From assembly GCF_900167525.1 (NCBI RefSeq), contig NZ_FUZQ01000006.1, positions 124,001 to 188,000 of the forward strand: a stretch of DNA of 64,000 nucleotides, in the 5' to 3' direction. Of this stretch, positions 44,220-52,622 are shown piece by piece. The stretch is from Krasilnikoviella flava (lineage in GTDB: Bacteria; Actinomycetota; Actinomycetes; Actinomycetales; Cellulomonadaceae). The translations under genes and the position numbers were made by a program. Numbering within the stretch: position 1 is the first letter of the stretch; every line of letters starts with the position of its first letter. The notes under the pieces are model-generated. The model searched no databases and had not been told where the DNA came from. It saw only the letters and a program-made list of their open reading frames with translations.

Positions 44220-44413
44220 GATTCCACCTGACGGCTGCGGGAAACTCGGGGTGAGGTGCGACGCCGGACCGGGAGCGCCTCTCGGCGCGTGGCCGCTCGT
44301 AGCGGCTGAAGATGGAGCCCGGGGCTACCGCGGCCCGACGTCGCCCGAACATCGTAAGCCCGGGGGTCGGCGTGCTCCGAACACGCAGGTCAGCCCCGCC
44401 GGGAGGCCGTCGC

Positions 44414-44460
44414 TGGTCGAGCTCGTCGAGACCACGCCCTGGTGCCGACGGGCTCGACCG
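44414..44460. repeat. REP-like hairpin repeat, copy 1
   Basis: GGTCGAGC-TCGTC followed by GAGACCACG, then GGCTCGACC at 44451-44459 closes a hairpin with the start. Similar GGTCGAG...CTCGACC elements occur at 49588 and 61821. Short dispersed repeats of this kind are common in Micrococcales genomes (general knowledge). Confidence 0.55.
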
Positions 44461-44474
44461 ACGGACCGATGTGG

Positions 44475-45116
44475 TCAGTCGAGCGTCCCCGCCCGCCACC
44501 CCGTCGCGGCCCGCTCCAGCTCTTCCGCCGTGCGCACGAGGTCGGCCGCCCCGCGGGTCATCCGGGTGGCGCCGTCGGGGTCCGCGACCTCGCGGGCGTC
44601 GGCGTCGAACGCGGCGCCGGTGGCGAGGATCCGGCAGAACGACGCGGCCCGCTCCAGGGCCACGGCCAGGTCGCCGGCGTAGACGCCGGACAGGACGTCG
44701 TCGGCCAGCGCCCGCAGGTCCTCGGGGGCGGGCGGGCGGGGCACGCCGGCGACCACCTCGTGCACGGGCGCCGCGTCGACGCCGAGCCGGTAGCGCAGCC
44801 CCACCGTGCGCGGGTCGCGGCGCACCCACTCGCGCAGCACGTACAGCCGCCACAGGGCGCCGGGCAGGGAGGCGGGCATCGCGTCCGACCACAGGGCGGC
44901 GACGACGTCGAGCCCCTCCCGCTCGACGAGGCGCACCAGCCGGTCCACCACCTCGGGGTCCTCGGCGGCCCGCGCCCGGTGCACGACGGCGCGGGCTGTG
45001 GTGTGCGCCACCTCGTCGCGCAGCGCGGGGTCCAGGGAGCCGGGGATCTGCTCCGCGGTCTGCGGGTCGAGCATGGCGGGACGGCGGGGCCGGCGCGGGT
45101 CGGGTACGTCGCTCAC
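44475..45116 (-). CDS. Conserved hypothetical actinobacterial protein
   Basis: Soluble, helical, acidic protein of 213 residues; no signal peptide or TM segment. Recognisable blocks are MLDPQTAEQIPGSLDPALRD, VALWSDAMPASLPGALWRLY and LREWVRRDPRTVGLRYRLG, seen in uncharacterised proteins of related actinobacteria. I do not recognise a catalytic motif. The GTG start (VSDVPDPRRPRRPAML) is uncertain; the ATG 14 codons later (MLDPQTA) is an alternative, since strong conservation appears to begin there. Divergent from the sugar symporter gene. Confidence 0.6.
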   Translation of the reverse strand: MSDVPDPRRPRRPAMLDPQTAEQIPGSLDPALRDEVAHTTARAVVHRARAAEDPEVVDRLVRLVEREGLDVVAALWSDAMPASLPGALWRLYVLREWVRRDPRTVGLRYRLGVDAAPVHEVVAGVPRPPAPEDLRALADDVLSGVYAGDLAVALERAASFCRILATGAAFDADAREVADPDGATRMTRGAADLVRTAEELERAATGWRAGTLD

Positions 45117-45232
45117 CGGTACAGTCTCCCGCGGTCCGCGTCCGGGCGGCACCGGACGGCCCGCCGCTCGCTCCCCGAGCCGAGACACGATCGCGGATCT
45201 AGCATCGAAGCAATCCCGGACTTAGGAGACTC

Positions 45233-46672
45233 ATGTCCACCTCCACACCAGGTCAGGCGGCCGCGCACAGCGCCCACCGGAAGGCCACCGCACTCGCGAC
45301 CGCGGCGGCGGTCGGAGGATTCCTCTTCGGTTTCGACTCGTCGGTCATCAACGGCGCCGTCGACGCGATCGAGGGGCAGTTCGACCTCAACTCCACCGTC
45401 ACGGGCCTCGTGGTGGCCATCGCCCTGCTGGGGTGCGCGCTCGGCGCGTGGTCCGGCGGCAAGCTGGCCGACCGGTGGGGCCGCACGCACGTGATGGTGC
45501 TGGGCGCCGTGCTCTTCTTCGCCTCGTCGATCCTGTCGGCGATCGCGTGGAGCGCCTGGGACCTCGCCCTCTGGCGCTTCATGGCGGGCGTCGGGATCGG
45601 CATCGCGTCGGTGATCGCCCCCGCCTACATCGCGGAGATCGCGCCGGCCGTCATGCGCGGCCGGCTGGGGTCCCTGCAGCAGCTCGCCATCACGGTCGGT
45701 ATCTTCGCCGCCCTGCTGTCCGACCAGATCCTGGCGACGGCCGCGGGCGGCGCGGCGAACGAGCTCTGGTTCGGCTGGGAGGCCTGGCGCTGGATGTTCC
45801 TCGTGGCCGTGGTTCCCGCGGCGGTGTACGGGATCCTCGCGCTGCGGATGCCGGAGTCGCCACGCTATCTGGTCACGAAGGGCCAGGACGACGACGCACG
45901 GCGCGTGCTGTCGAGCGTGCTCGGGCCCGAGGAGGACGTCGACGCCCGGATCTCGGAGATCCGTCACTCGATCAGCAAGGACGAGCAGAACGCCGACCTC
46001 GGCAGCCTCAAGGGCGACCGGTTCGGGCTGAAGCCGATCGTGTGGGTCGGCATCGTGATGGCGATCTTCCAGCAGTTCGTCGGGATCAACGTGATCTTCT
46101 ACTACTCGACGACCCTGTGGCAGGCGGTGGGCTTCGACGAGTCGCAGGCGTTCCTCGTCTCGACGATCACGGCCGTGACGAACGTGGCCGTGACGTTCAT
46201 CGCCATCGCCCTCATCGACAAGGTGGGGCGGCGCCCGCTCCTGCTCATCGGCTCGGCGGGCATGGCGGTCTCCCTGGGCCTGATGGCGGTGTGCTTCACG
46301 CAGGCCACCGGTTCGGGCGACACCATCAGCCTCCCGGATCCGTGGAGCATCGTCGCGCTGGTCGCCGCGAACGCCTTCGTGGTCTTCTTCGGCGCCACGT
46401 GGGGCCCGTTGATGTGGGTGCTGCTGGGCGAGATGTTCCCGAACCGGATCCGTGCGGCAGCCCTCGGCGTCGGCGCGGCGGCCAACTGGATCGCCAACTT
46501 CGTCATCACGCTCACCTTCCCGCCGATGCTCGACACGTTCGGCCCGGCCATCCCGTACCTCATGTACGCGGTGTTCGCCGCGCTGTCGTTCTTCTTCGTG
46601 CTGGGCAAGATCCCGGAGACGAAGGGCGTCGAGCTCGAGGACATGGCGGGCGAGGCCTACAAGCGCACCTGA
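45233..46672 (+). CDS. Sugar:H+ symporter (MFS sugar porter family)
   Basis: Twelve-TM sugar porter of 479 residues, the size of bacterial XylE/GlcP carriers. Signatures: GGFLFGFDSSVINGA in TM1, GGKLADRWGRTHVM (motif A), RFMAGVGIGIASVIAPAYIAE, RMPESPRYLV between the halves, QQFVGINVIFYYSTTLW in TM7 (sugar-contact QQxxGxNxxxYY), and IPETKGVELEDM at the C-terminus. The ATG has TAGGAG 5 nt upstream; TAGCAT near 45200 may be the -10. Most likely glucose, xylose or another hexose/pentose. A strong terminator follows. Confidence 0.93.
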   Translation: MSTSTPGQAAAHSAHRKATALATAAAVGGFLFGFDSSVINGAVDAIEGQFDLNSTVTGLVVAIALLGCALGAWSGGKLADRWGRTHVMVLGAVLFFASSILSAIAWSAWDLALWRFMAGVGIGIASVIAPAYIAEIAPAVMRGRLGSLQQLAITVGIFAALLSDQILATAAGGAANELWFGWEAWRWMFLVAVVPAAVYGILALRMPESPRYLVTKGQDDDARRVLSSVLGPEEDVDARISEIRHSISKDEQNADLGSLKGDRFGLKPIVWVGIVMAIFQQFVGINVIFYYSTTLWQAVGFDESQAFLVSTITAVTNVAVTFIAIALIDKVGRRPLLLIGSAGMAVSLGLMAVCFTQATGSGDTISLPDPWSIVALVAANAFVVFFGATWGPLMWVLLGEMFPNRIRAAALGVGAAANWIANFVITLTFPPMLDTFGPAIPYLMYAVFAALSFFFVLGKIPETKGVELEDMAGEAYKRT

Positions 46673-46693
46673 CCCGCGCCGACGGCGTCCCGC

Positions 46694-46736
46694 GACGACG
46701 GCCCGCGACCCCTCCGGGGCGTCGCGGGCCGTCGTC
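46694..46736. terminator. Strong hairpin terminator after the sugar symporter
   Basis: GACGACGGCCCGCGAC (46694-46709) pairs perfectly with GTCGCGGGCCGTCGTC (46721-46736); the loop is CCCTCCGGGGC-like and itself can pair. No T-tract, as often in high-GC genomes. Confidence 0.8.
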
Positions 46737-46769
46737 GTGCACGGGAGGGTGAGGTCCCGACCAGGACAC

Positions 46770-46814
46770 TTGCTTGCTGCAAGCACCAGGCGTATGTTTG
46801 CTCTCTGCAAGCAA
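46770..46814. promoter_or_regulatory. Twin MarR operators
   Basis: TTGC-N5-GCAA occurs at 46770-46782 and 46798-46810, 28 bp apart, each followed by GCA. The first copy is also part of the perfect 15-bp palindrome TGCTTGCTGCAAGCA (46771-46785). They lie 73-117 bp before the marR start and are the likely autoregulatory sites. Confidence 0.7.
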
Positions 46815-46886
46815 CCGGCCGTTCCGGCCGCACGGCTCGCCGCCCTCCGGCCCCGAGCCCCCTCCACTTTCAGCAAAGGCCCTGGC

Positions 46887-47363
46887 ATGCCCGTTCCCCG
46901 CTCCGCGGCCCGCGAGCTCCTGGAGACGCTCGAGGACCTGGCCCGCGCCCAGCGCGAGGCCGCCATGCGCGTCGCGCGCGACCTCGACCTGCCGCGCGCC
47001 GGCCTCGGCGCCCTCCACCTGCTCACGCGGTGCGGGCGCGTCCAGCTCAGCGACGTCGCCGCCAAGCTCCGCGTCGACATGTCCGTCGCGAGCCGCCAGG
47101 TCAGCGCCCTCGTCGACGCCGGCTTCGTGCAGCGCACCGTGGACGACGACGACCGGCGCGCCCGCTACCTCGCCCTGACGGACACCGGCCGCGAGTTCGC
47201 GGAGGCGTCCTTCGAGCGCATCGACGACCTCGTCTCCGAGGCCTTCTCCGACTGGTCGGAGCAGGACCTCGCCGACGCCACCTCCCGGATCCGCAGCGTC
47301 GCGGCCGCCCTCACCACGACCCACGACCGCGCCCAGGCGCAGGAGGAGATCCCCGCCCGATGA
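46887..47363 (+). CDS. MarR-family regulator of the efflux operon
   Basis: Winged-helix repressor of 158 residues. HTH: VQLSDVAAKLRVDMSVASRQVSALVDAGFV; wing: DDDDRRARYLALTDTGREF (blocks given within that order). AAAGG precedes the ATG at 7-nt spacing. The stop overlaps the MFS transporter start by ATGA, the classic repressor-pump pair. Ligands are probably lipophilic compounds exported by the pump. Twin palindromic operators lie upstream. Confidence 0.92.
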   Translation: MPVPRSAARELLETLEDLARAQREAAMRVARDLDLPRAGLGALHLLTRCGRVQLSDVAAKLRVDMSVASRQVSALVDAGFVQRTVDDDDRRARYLALTDTGREFAEASFERIDDLVSEAFSDWSEQDLADATSRIRSVAAALTTTHDRAQAQEEIPAR

Positions 47364-48973
47364 GTCAGTCCCCCACCCCGGCGCCCCTGGCACCGGACCT
47401 CTCCGCCCCGCCGGCCCCGGCGATGTCGCGCCGCGAGGTGCTCGAGGCACTCTCGGGCATCCTGCTGGGCGTCTTCGTCTCGCTGCTGGCCACCACCATC
47501 GTCTCGACGTCGCTGCCCAAGATCGTCAGCGAGCTCGGCGGCTCCCAGCACTCCTACACCTGGGTCGTCACCGCGATGCTGCTGACGATGACGATCTCGA
47601 CCCCGCTGTGGGGCAAGCTCGCCGACCTCACGAACCGCAAGGTCCTCATGCAGGTCGCCCTCGCCATCACGGTGGTCTCCGCCGCCGCGGCCGGCCTGTC
47701 GCAGAACATCGAGATGCTCATCGGCTTCCGCGCGCTGCAGGGCATCGGCGCGGGTGGTCTCACCGCCCTCGCGACCGTGCTCATGGCCGACATCATCAGC
47801 CCCCGCGAGCGCGGCAAGTACATGGGCCTCATGGGCGGTGTGATGGCCGTCGCCCAGATCGGCGGACCGCTGCTCGGCGGCGTCCTCACCGACTCGATCG
47901 GCTGGCGCTGGACGTTCTTCGTCGGCGTGCCGTTCGCCGTCGCCGCGTTCATCGTGCTGCAGAAGACGCTGCACCTGCCCGCGCTGGCCAAGCGCGAGGT
48001 GAAGATCGACTACGCGGGCGCCGGCCTCATCGCCGTCGCGGTCGCGCTGCTGCTCCTGTGGGTCACCTTCGCGGGCGACCAGTTCGCGTGGGCCTCGTGG
48101 CAGACCGCCGCGATGGTCGGCGGTGCCGTGCTCGCGCTCGTCGTCGTCGGCTTCGTCGAGCGGGCCGCCGCCGAGCCGATCATCCCGCTGCACCTGTTCA
48201 AGAACCGCACCTTCGTGCTCGCCGTGATCGCCTCGGCGTCCGTCGGCGTCGCGATGTTCGGCACCGCGGTCTTCCTCAGCCAGTACTTCCAGCTCGCCCG
48301 CGGCAAGACGCCCACCGAGTCGGGCCTGCTCACCATCCCGATGGTGGTCGGCACGATGCTCGCGGGCATCGTCCTCGGCCGCATCATCTCGAACACCGGC
48401 CGCTACAAGGCGATCATGGTGGGCGGCGCCGTCGTCCTGACCGCCTCCCTGTTCGGCCTGTCGACCATCGAGGTCGACACGAGCTTCGTGGTCATCTCGG
48501 TCTTCCTCTTCGGCCTGGGCCTCTCGGTCGGCGCCCTGATGCAGAACCTGGTGCTGGCCACCCAGAACACGCTCGACGTGCACGAGATGGGCGCCGGCAC
48601 CTCCGGCGTCGCGTTCTTCCGCTCCTTGGGCGGCGCGATCGGTGTGTCCGCGCTCGGCGCCGTGATGGCGGCCCAGATCAAGACAGACCTCTCCACCGGC
48701 CTCGCGAAGCTCGGCATCGCCTCCGACGCGATGGGCGCGGGCTCGGGCGCGGTCCCGGACCTGGCCTCGCTGCCGGCCCCCGTGCAGACCGTGGTCGAGG
48801 GCGCCTATGCCGACGGGATCACGACGATCTTCCTGTACGCCGTGCCGATGGCCGTGATCTCGCTCATCGCCGTGCTGTTCATGAAGGAGATCCCGCTGGG
48901 TCAGCGCTCCGGCATCGAGCAGGTGCTCGACGAGGAGAAGACCGCCGAGCAGACCGTCGCCGACCGGGCCTGA
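47360..48973 (+). CDS. DHA2-family MFS drug efflux transporter
   Basis: Fourteen-TM multidrug exporter (EmrB/QacA type) of 537 residues. Motifs: TTIVSTSLPKIVSELGG in TM1 (usually D/T..IVNVALP), GKLADLTNRKVLM (motif A), GFRALQGIGAGGLTALATV (motif B with the conserved Arg), GPLLGGVLTDSIGWRWTFFV (motif C, antiporter signature). A hydrophilic C-terminal tail is Glu-rich. Translationally coupled to marR. Substrate unknown; hydrophobic drugs or toxins are typical. Confidence 0.93.
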   Translation: MSQSPTPAPLAPDLSAPPAPAMSRREVLEALSGILLGVFVSLLATTIVSTSLPKIVSELGGSQHSYTWVVTAMLLTMTISTPLWGKLADLTNRKVLMQVALAITVVSAAAAGLSQNIEMLIGFRALQGIGAGGLTALATVLMADIISPRERGKYMGLMGGVMAVAQIGGPLLGGVLTDSIGWRWTFFVGVPFAVAAFIVLQKTLHLPALAKREVKIDYAGAGLIAVAVALLLLWVTFAGDQFAWASWQTAAMVGGAVLALVVVGFVERAAAEPIIPLHLFKNRTFVLAVIASASVGVAMFGTAVFLSQYFQLARGKTPTESGLLTIPMVVGTMLAGIVLGRIISNTGRYKAIMVGGAVVLTASLFGLSTIEVDTSFVVISVFLFGLGLSVGALMQNLVLATQNTLDVHEMGAGTSGVAFFRSLGGAIGVSALGAVMAAQIKTDLSTGLAKLGIASDAMGAGSGAVPDLASLPAPVQTVVEGAYADGITTIFLYAVPMAVISLIAVLFMKEIPLGQRSGIEQVLDEEKTAEQTVADRA

Positions 48974-48985
48974 CACCGGCGAGAC

Positions 48986-49028
48986 GCCCGGACAGGGCGG
49001 ATTTCACCCGCTCACGCCCCGTCCGGGC
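48986..49028. terminator. Hairpin after the efflux operon
   Basis: GCCCGGACAGGGCG (48986-48999) pairs with CGCCCCGTCCGGGC (49015-49028) with one A/C mismatch; 15-nt loop. Lies 12 bp after the transporter stop. Confidence 0.65.
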
Positions 49029-49086
49029 GCAACTTCCCCCAGCCGGGGCGTTCCCGTTTGCCTCGGCGAAGCCTCATGATGGGCCC

Positions 49087-49572
49087 ATGCACGACGCAGC
49101 CGATCAGCCACTGCCCGACCCGGCCACCGACCCCTTCGGTGCTCTCGAACGCGAGATCCGGGTCCTGATTCGTCGCGCCCAGTCGTCGGCGGCCCAGACC
49201 GCCCGGCGGGTGCACCCTGAGCTCGAGGCGTCGGCCTACCCGATCCTCGCGCACATCGACTCCCACCCCGGGATCCGGGGCTCCGACCTCGCGGCGCACT
49301 TCGGCGTCGGTCGTGCCACGGTGTCGCGCCAGCTGAGCCGGCTCGTGGACCTGGGCCTCGTGCACCGCGAGGTCGACCCGGAGGACACGCGCGGCCAGCG
49401 GATCACCCTCACCGCCGACGGCGCCCAGCGCTTCGCCCGGGCGCGCGACCGCCGCATCGAGATGTACAAGGACGCGTTCGGCGACTGGGACGAGACCGAC
49501 GTCTCGCAGCTCGCCACGCTGCTGCACCGCTACTCCGAGGACTTCGTGCGCTGGCGGGACACGCGCTCCTGA
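49087..49572 (+). CDS. MarR-family transcriptional regulator
   Basis: Regulator of 161 residues, distinct from the one upstream. HTH about 60-95: GSDLAAHFGVGRATVSRQLSRLVDLGLV; wing with REVDPEDTRGQRITLTADG. C-terminal helix YKDAFGDWDETDVSQLATLL is usual for the dimer interface. CATGAT lies 6 nt before the ATG and there is no ribosome site, so a leaderless start is likely. No adjacent co-directional target; it may regulate itself or a distant gene. Confidence 0.9.
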   Translation: MHDAADQPLPDPATDPFGALEREIRVLIRRAQSSAAQTARRVHPELEASAYPILAHIDSHPGIRGSDLAAHFGVGRATVSRQLSRLVDLGLVHREVDPEDTRGQRITLTADGAQRFARARDRRIEMYKDAFGDWDETDVSQLATLLHRYSEDFVRWRDTRS

Positions 49573-49587
49573 GCTCCGGTTCGCCGA

Positions 49588-49633
49588 TCGAGCCTGTCGA
49601 GCCTGTCGAGACCACGGTCCCGGCAGGCTCGAC
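49588..49633. repeat. REP-like hairpin repeat, copy 2
   Basis: TCGAGCCTG is tandemly duplicated (49589-49605), and GTCGAGCCTG (49596-49605) pairs with CAGGCTCGAC (49624-49633) across a GAGACCACG-containing loop. It lies between convergent MarR and phosphatase genes and may also terminate both. Confidence 0.6.
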
Positions 49634-49650
49634 GTGTATCCGGGACCGGG

Positions 49651-50391
49651 TCAGGCCTCGACGAGGCGGGCCCGCAGCGCGTCCAGCGTCTCCGTGCTCC
49701 CGCCGTGCGCGCGGAACCAGCCCGGGGCGCCGTCGTCGTGCTGGTCGAACCGGTCGAGCACCGTCTCGATCGCCCAGCCGGGCGCGGTGACGAGCTCGGG
49801 CGGCAGCTTCGCCAGCAGGTGCGCGTCCGGCACCGCCAGGTTGGCCGTGACGGCCGCGCGCGCCAGCACCTCGCGCATGTGGGGACCGGTCCGCTCGTAG
49901 TCGGCGACGATCGCCGGCCGGTCGACGCCCAGCAGGGACAGCACCAGCGCGACGGTGACCCCGGTCCGGTCCTTGCCGGCGGTGCAGTGCACGAGCACCG
50001 GCGCGTCGTCGGCGGCGATCAGCCGCACCGCCTCGACGAGGTGCCCCGCACCCGCGCCGACGAGCATCTGCAGGTACAGGTCGCCCAGGCCCGGGACCGG
50101 CGCCGGCGCGGTCGCGCCCTGCATCGCGGTGCCGTCGAGCAGCGGCAGCGGCACCACCTGCGCCGTGCCCGCCAGCGGGTGCGGCTCCCCGTTCTCCCCC
50201 GGGTCGCGCAGGTCGAGCACCGTGCGCGGCGGCCACGCCACGTCGTCGGGGGCGACGTCGCCCGAGCGGGGGGCGTCGGAACGCAGCAACGCCCCGGGCG
50301 TGAGGCCCGGGGCGGCTGTCGCGACGTCGCGCAGGTTGACGAGGTGGTCGGGCACGGGGCCGGACCGGATGCCGGGCTCGAAGGTGGTCAC
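49651..50391 (-). CDS. Tyrosine-protein phosphatase, PTP-like (Y_phosphatase3)
   Basis: Dual-specificity-like phosphatase of 246 residues, homologous in layout to mycobacterial PtpB. The P-loop VHCTAGKDRTG holds catalytic Cys136 and Arg142 with Lys140 and Asp141 (the CxxGKDR variant seen in PtpB-like enzymes acting on phosphotyrosine, phosphoserine and phosphoinositides). TVLDLRDPGE near residue 58 is the conserved N-terminal motif. TAGTGT 7 nt before the GTG start suggests leaderless translation. No signal peptide. Physiological target unknown. Confidence 0.9.
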   Translation of the reverse strand: MTTFEPGIRSGPVPDHLVNLRDVATAAPGLTPGALLRSDAPRSGDVAPDDVAWPPRTVLDLRDPGENGEPHPLAGTAQVVPLPLLDGTAMQGATAPAPVPGLGDLYLQMLVGAGAGHLVEAVRLIAADDAPVLVHCTAGKDRTGVTVALVLSLLGVDRPAIVADYERTGPHMREVLARAAVTANLAVPDAHLLAKLPPELVTAPGWAIETVLDRFDQHDDGAPGWFRAHGGSTETLDALRARLVEA

Positions 50392-50431
50392 CTGCCCGAC
50401 ACTAGCCGCGCTCGTCGCGGCGCGCGGGCGG

Positions 50432-50836
50432 TCAGGCCTCGGCGGGCTCGAACGTCAGGCTGAGCGAGTTCATGCAGAACCGGTCGCCCGTCGGGGTCTG
50501 CGGCGCGTCGTCGAAGACGTGCCCCAGGTGCGAGCCGCACCGGGCACAGCGCACCTCGGTGCGGACCATGCCGTGCGACCGGTCCTCGAGCAGCTCCACG
50601 CTGTCGCCTGCGAGCGGCGTGTAGAACGACGGCCAGCCGCAGTGCGAGTCGAACTTGGACTCGCTACGGAACAGCTCGTGCCCGCACGCGCGACAGCGGT
50701 ACACGCCGACGCCCTTCTCGTCGAGCAGCTCGCCGGTCCAGGGCCGCTCCGTGCCCGCCTGCCGCAGGACGGCGAACTCCTGCGGGGAGAGCTCCACCTG
50801 CCACTGCTCGTCGGACTTCGTGACTTCGTACGTCAT
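50432..50836 (-). CDS. msrB: Peptide-methionine (R)-S-oxide reductase
   Basis: Repairs methionine-R-sulfoxide in proteins; 134 residues. Zinc Cys pairs Cys48/Cys51 and Cys97/Cys100; catalytic Cys121 in RFCMNSLSL; Cys66 in HCGWPSF is the likely resolving Cys. GGAGGTG precedes the ATG. A SigR-type promoter lies directly upstream, in line with oxidative (thiol) stress induction. Complete stand-alone MsrB; no msrA nearby. Confidence 0.97.
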   Translation of the reverse strand: MTYEVTKSDEQWQVELSPQEFAVLRQAGTERPWTGELLDEKGVGVYRCRACGHELFRSESKFDSHCGWPSFYTPLAGDSVELLEDRSHGMVRTEVRCARCGSHLGHVFDDAPQTPTGDRFCMNSLSLTFEPAEA

Positions 50837-50855
50837 CTGACACCTCCGTCGTGCT

Positions 50856-50882
50856 CAACCGTGGCGGGGTCGCGGCTGTTCC
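50856..50882 (-). promoter_or_regulatory. SigR/SigH-type promoter of msrB
   Basis: On the minus strand GGAAC (50882-50878), an 18-nt spacer, then GTTG (50859-50856): exactly the GGAAY-N18-GTT consensus of thiol-stress sigma factors of the SigR/SigH group. It ends 20 bp before the msrB start. Confidence 0.65.
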
Positions 50883-50900
50883 GTCGGGCGCCGGGGTGGT

Positions 50901-52394
50901 TCACGCCGTCGGCGCGCCGCCCTGACCGCGGCCGCGGCCGCCACGACGGCGGCGACGAGCCGGCGCGGAGCCGTCCCCGCGGACCGCCTGCGGGGCGTGG
51001 CCGGACGACGCCGGCTGGCCCTGCGAGCGCTGGCCCTGGCCGCCCTGCGAACGGCCACCCTGGCCGCCCTGCGACCGACCGCTCTGAGCGCCCTGGGGTC
51101 GGCCGCCCGGCGACCGGCCACCGCCCTGGTTCCGACCGCCCTGCGGCTGGCCGGCACCCTTGCGCCGCTGCGGCGCCTGCGCCACCGGGGCCGCGGGCGT
51201 GACGTACGCGGCGACCTCGCCCACCAGGGCGGTGACGGTCGCGTCGCCCGGGGCCACCTGCTGCGGGCGCGCGTCGATCTTCGCCTTGCGGGTGAGGTCG
51301 CGGACGTCGCCGCGCTGCTCGGGCAGCATCACGGTGACGACGTCGCCGCCGGAGCCGGCGCGGGCCGTACGGCCCGACCGGTGCAGGTACGCCTTGTGCT
51401 CTGCCGGCGGGTCGACGTGCACCACGAGCTCGACGTCGTCGACGTGGATGCCGCGCGCCGCGATGTCCGTCGCGACCAGTACCTTCACGTCCCCGGAGGA
51501 GAAGGCGGCAAGGTTGCGCTCGCGGGCGCCCTGGCCGAGGTTGCCGTGCAGGTCGACGGCGGGCACGCCCTCGCCGGTGAGCTGCTTGGCGAGCTTCTTC
51601 GCCTGGTGCTTGGTCCGCGTGAACAGCACGCGGCGGCCCGTGCCGGAGGCGAGCGCGTGCACGACGTCCTTCTTCGCGTCGGCGTCGGCCACCGCGAGGA
51701 TGTGGTGCGTCATCTGGGGCGGCGGGGCCGCGGCCTCGTCCACCGAGTGGGTCACGGGGTGCTTGAGGTAGCGCCGGACGACCACGTCGACGCCGTTGTC
51801 CAGCGTGGCGGAGAACAGCAGGCGCTGCCCGACGACGGGCGTGCGGTCCATGATCCGCTTCACGCCGGGCAGGAAGCCGAGGTCGGCCATGTGGTCGGCC
51901 TCGTCCAGCACGGTGATCTCGACGTCGTCGAGCGTGAGGTGCTTCTGGCCGAGCAGGTCCTCGAGGCGGCCGGGGCACGCGATGAGGACGTCGACGCCGG
52001 CGTTCAGCGCGGTCACCTGGCGGGACTGCGCGACGCCGCCGAAGACGGTCGTCGTCACGAGGCCGAGGGACTTCGCGAGCGGCTCCATCGTGGCGTTGAT
52101 CTGGTTGGCGAGCTCGCGCGTCGGGCACAGCACGAGGGCGCGCGGGCGGCCGGGACGACGGCGCGGGCGCCCGGCGGAGACCGCCTGGGCGGCCGACGTC
52201 GCGAGCCGGGTCACGACCGGCAGCGAGAACGCGAGGGTCTTGCCGGAGCCGGTGCGGCCACGGCCGAGCACGTCCTTGCCGGCGAGCGTGTCCGACAGCG
52301 ACGCCGTCTGGATGGGGAACGGGGTGGTGATGCCCTGCTCCGTGAGCTCACGGACGACAGGGGTGGGCAGGCCGAAATCGGCAAAGGTAGTCAA
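50901..52394 (-). CDS. DEAD-box ATP-dependent RNA helicase
   Basis: RNA helicase of 497 residues. Q motif FADFGLPTPVVRELTEQG and PFPIQ at the N-terminus; Walker A GRTGSGKT with Lys52; DEADHMADLGF near residue 164; LFSATLD; ATDIAARGIHVDDVELVVH; HRSGRTARAG. The tail from about residue 400 is low-complexity Gly/Gln/Ser/Arg repeats (GGR, GRSQGGQG) ending in a basic patch, likely an RNA-binding tail. The start is a TTG at 52394: the Q-motif Phe is residue 4 and no ATG/GTG fits, so weak initiation is probable. A 228-bp leader region lies upstream. Probably involved in ribosome or RNA handling under cold stress. Confidence 0.93.
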   Translation of the reverse strand: MTTFADFGLPTPVVRELTEQGITTPFPIQTASLSDTLAGKDVLGRGRTGSGKTLAFSLPVVTRLATSAAQAVSAGRPRRRPGRPRALVLCPTRELANQINATMEPLAKSLGLVTTTVFGGVAQSRQVTALNAGVDVLIACPGRLEDLLGQKHLTLDDVEITVLDEADHMADLGFLPGVKRIMDRTPVVGQRLLFSATLDNGVDVVVRRYLKHPVTHSVDEAAAPPPQMTHHILAVADADAKKDVVHALASGTGRRVLFTRTKHQAKKLAKQLTGEGVPAVDLHGNLGQGARERNLAAFSSGDVKVLVATDIAARGIHVDDVELVVHVDPPAEHKAYLHRSGRTARAGSGGDVVTVMLPEQRGDVRDLTRKAKIDARPQQVAPGDATVTALVGEVAAYVTPAAPVAQAPQRRKGAGQPQGGRNQGGGRSPGGRPQGAQSGRSQGGQGGRSQGGQGQRSQGQPASSGHAPQAVRGDGSAPARRRRRGGRGRGQGGAPTA

Positions 52395-52622
52395 GAAAGA
52401 GGGCCTCTCGGGCTGGGACGTCCGAGGACGTCAGGGGTCGGGGTCCGCCGCACGCAATCCGGGGGGATCTCCACGACGTGGGGCGCGCGGACGCGCAGCC
52501 ACCTCCAGCATTGTCGCACGTCCGGCGGCACCACCCCAGGCCGCGGGGCGCGTCGTTCGTCACCCCAGGCGACGACCGGGCCACGCCAGGCGCTCGGCCG
52601 GCGCACAGGCCGGCATGGTGGA

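Larger units (their letters stand above)
44136..44474. other. Gene-free stretch between DUF47 and a hypothetical gene
   Basis: 339 bp without a credible ORF. It contains the DUF47 promoter and PHO-box at its left end, a small hairpin GCCGCTCGTAGCGGC near 44292-44306, and a REP-like hairpin at 44414-44460. Nothing else recognised. Confidence 0.6.
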
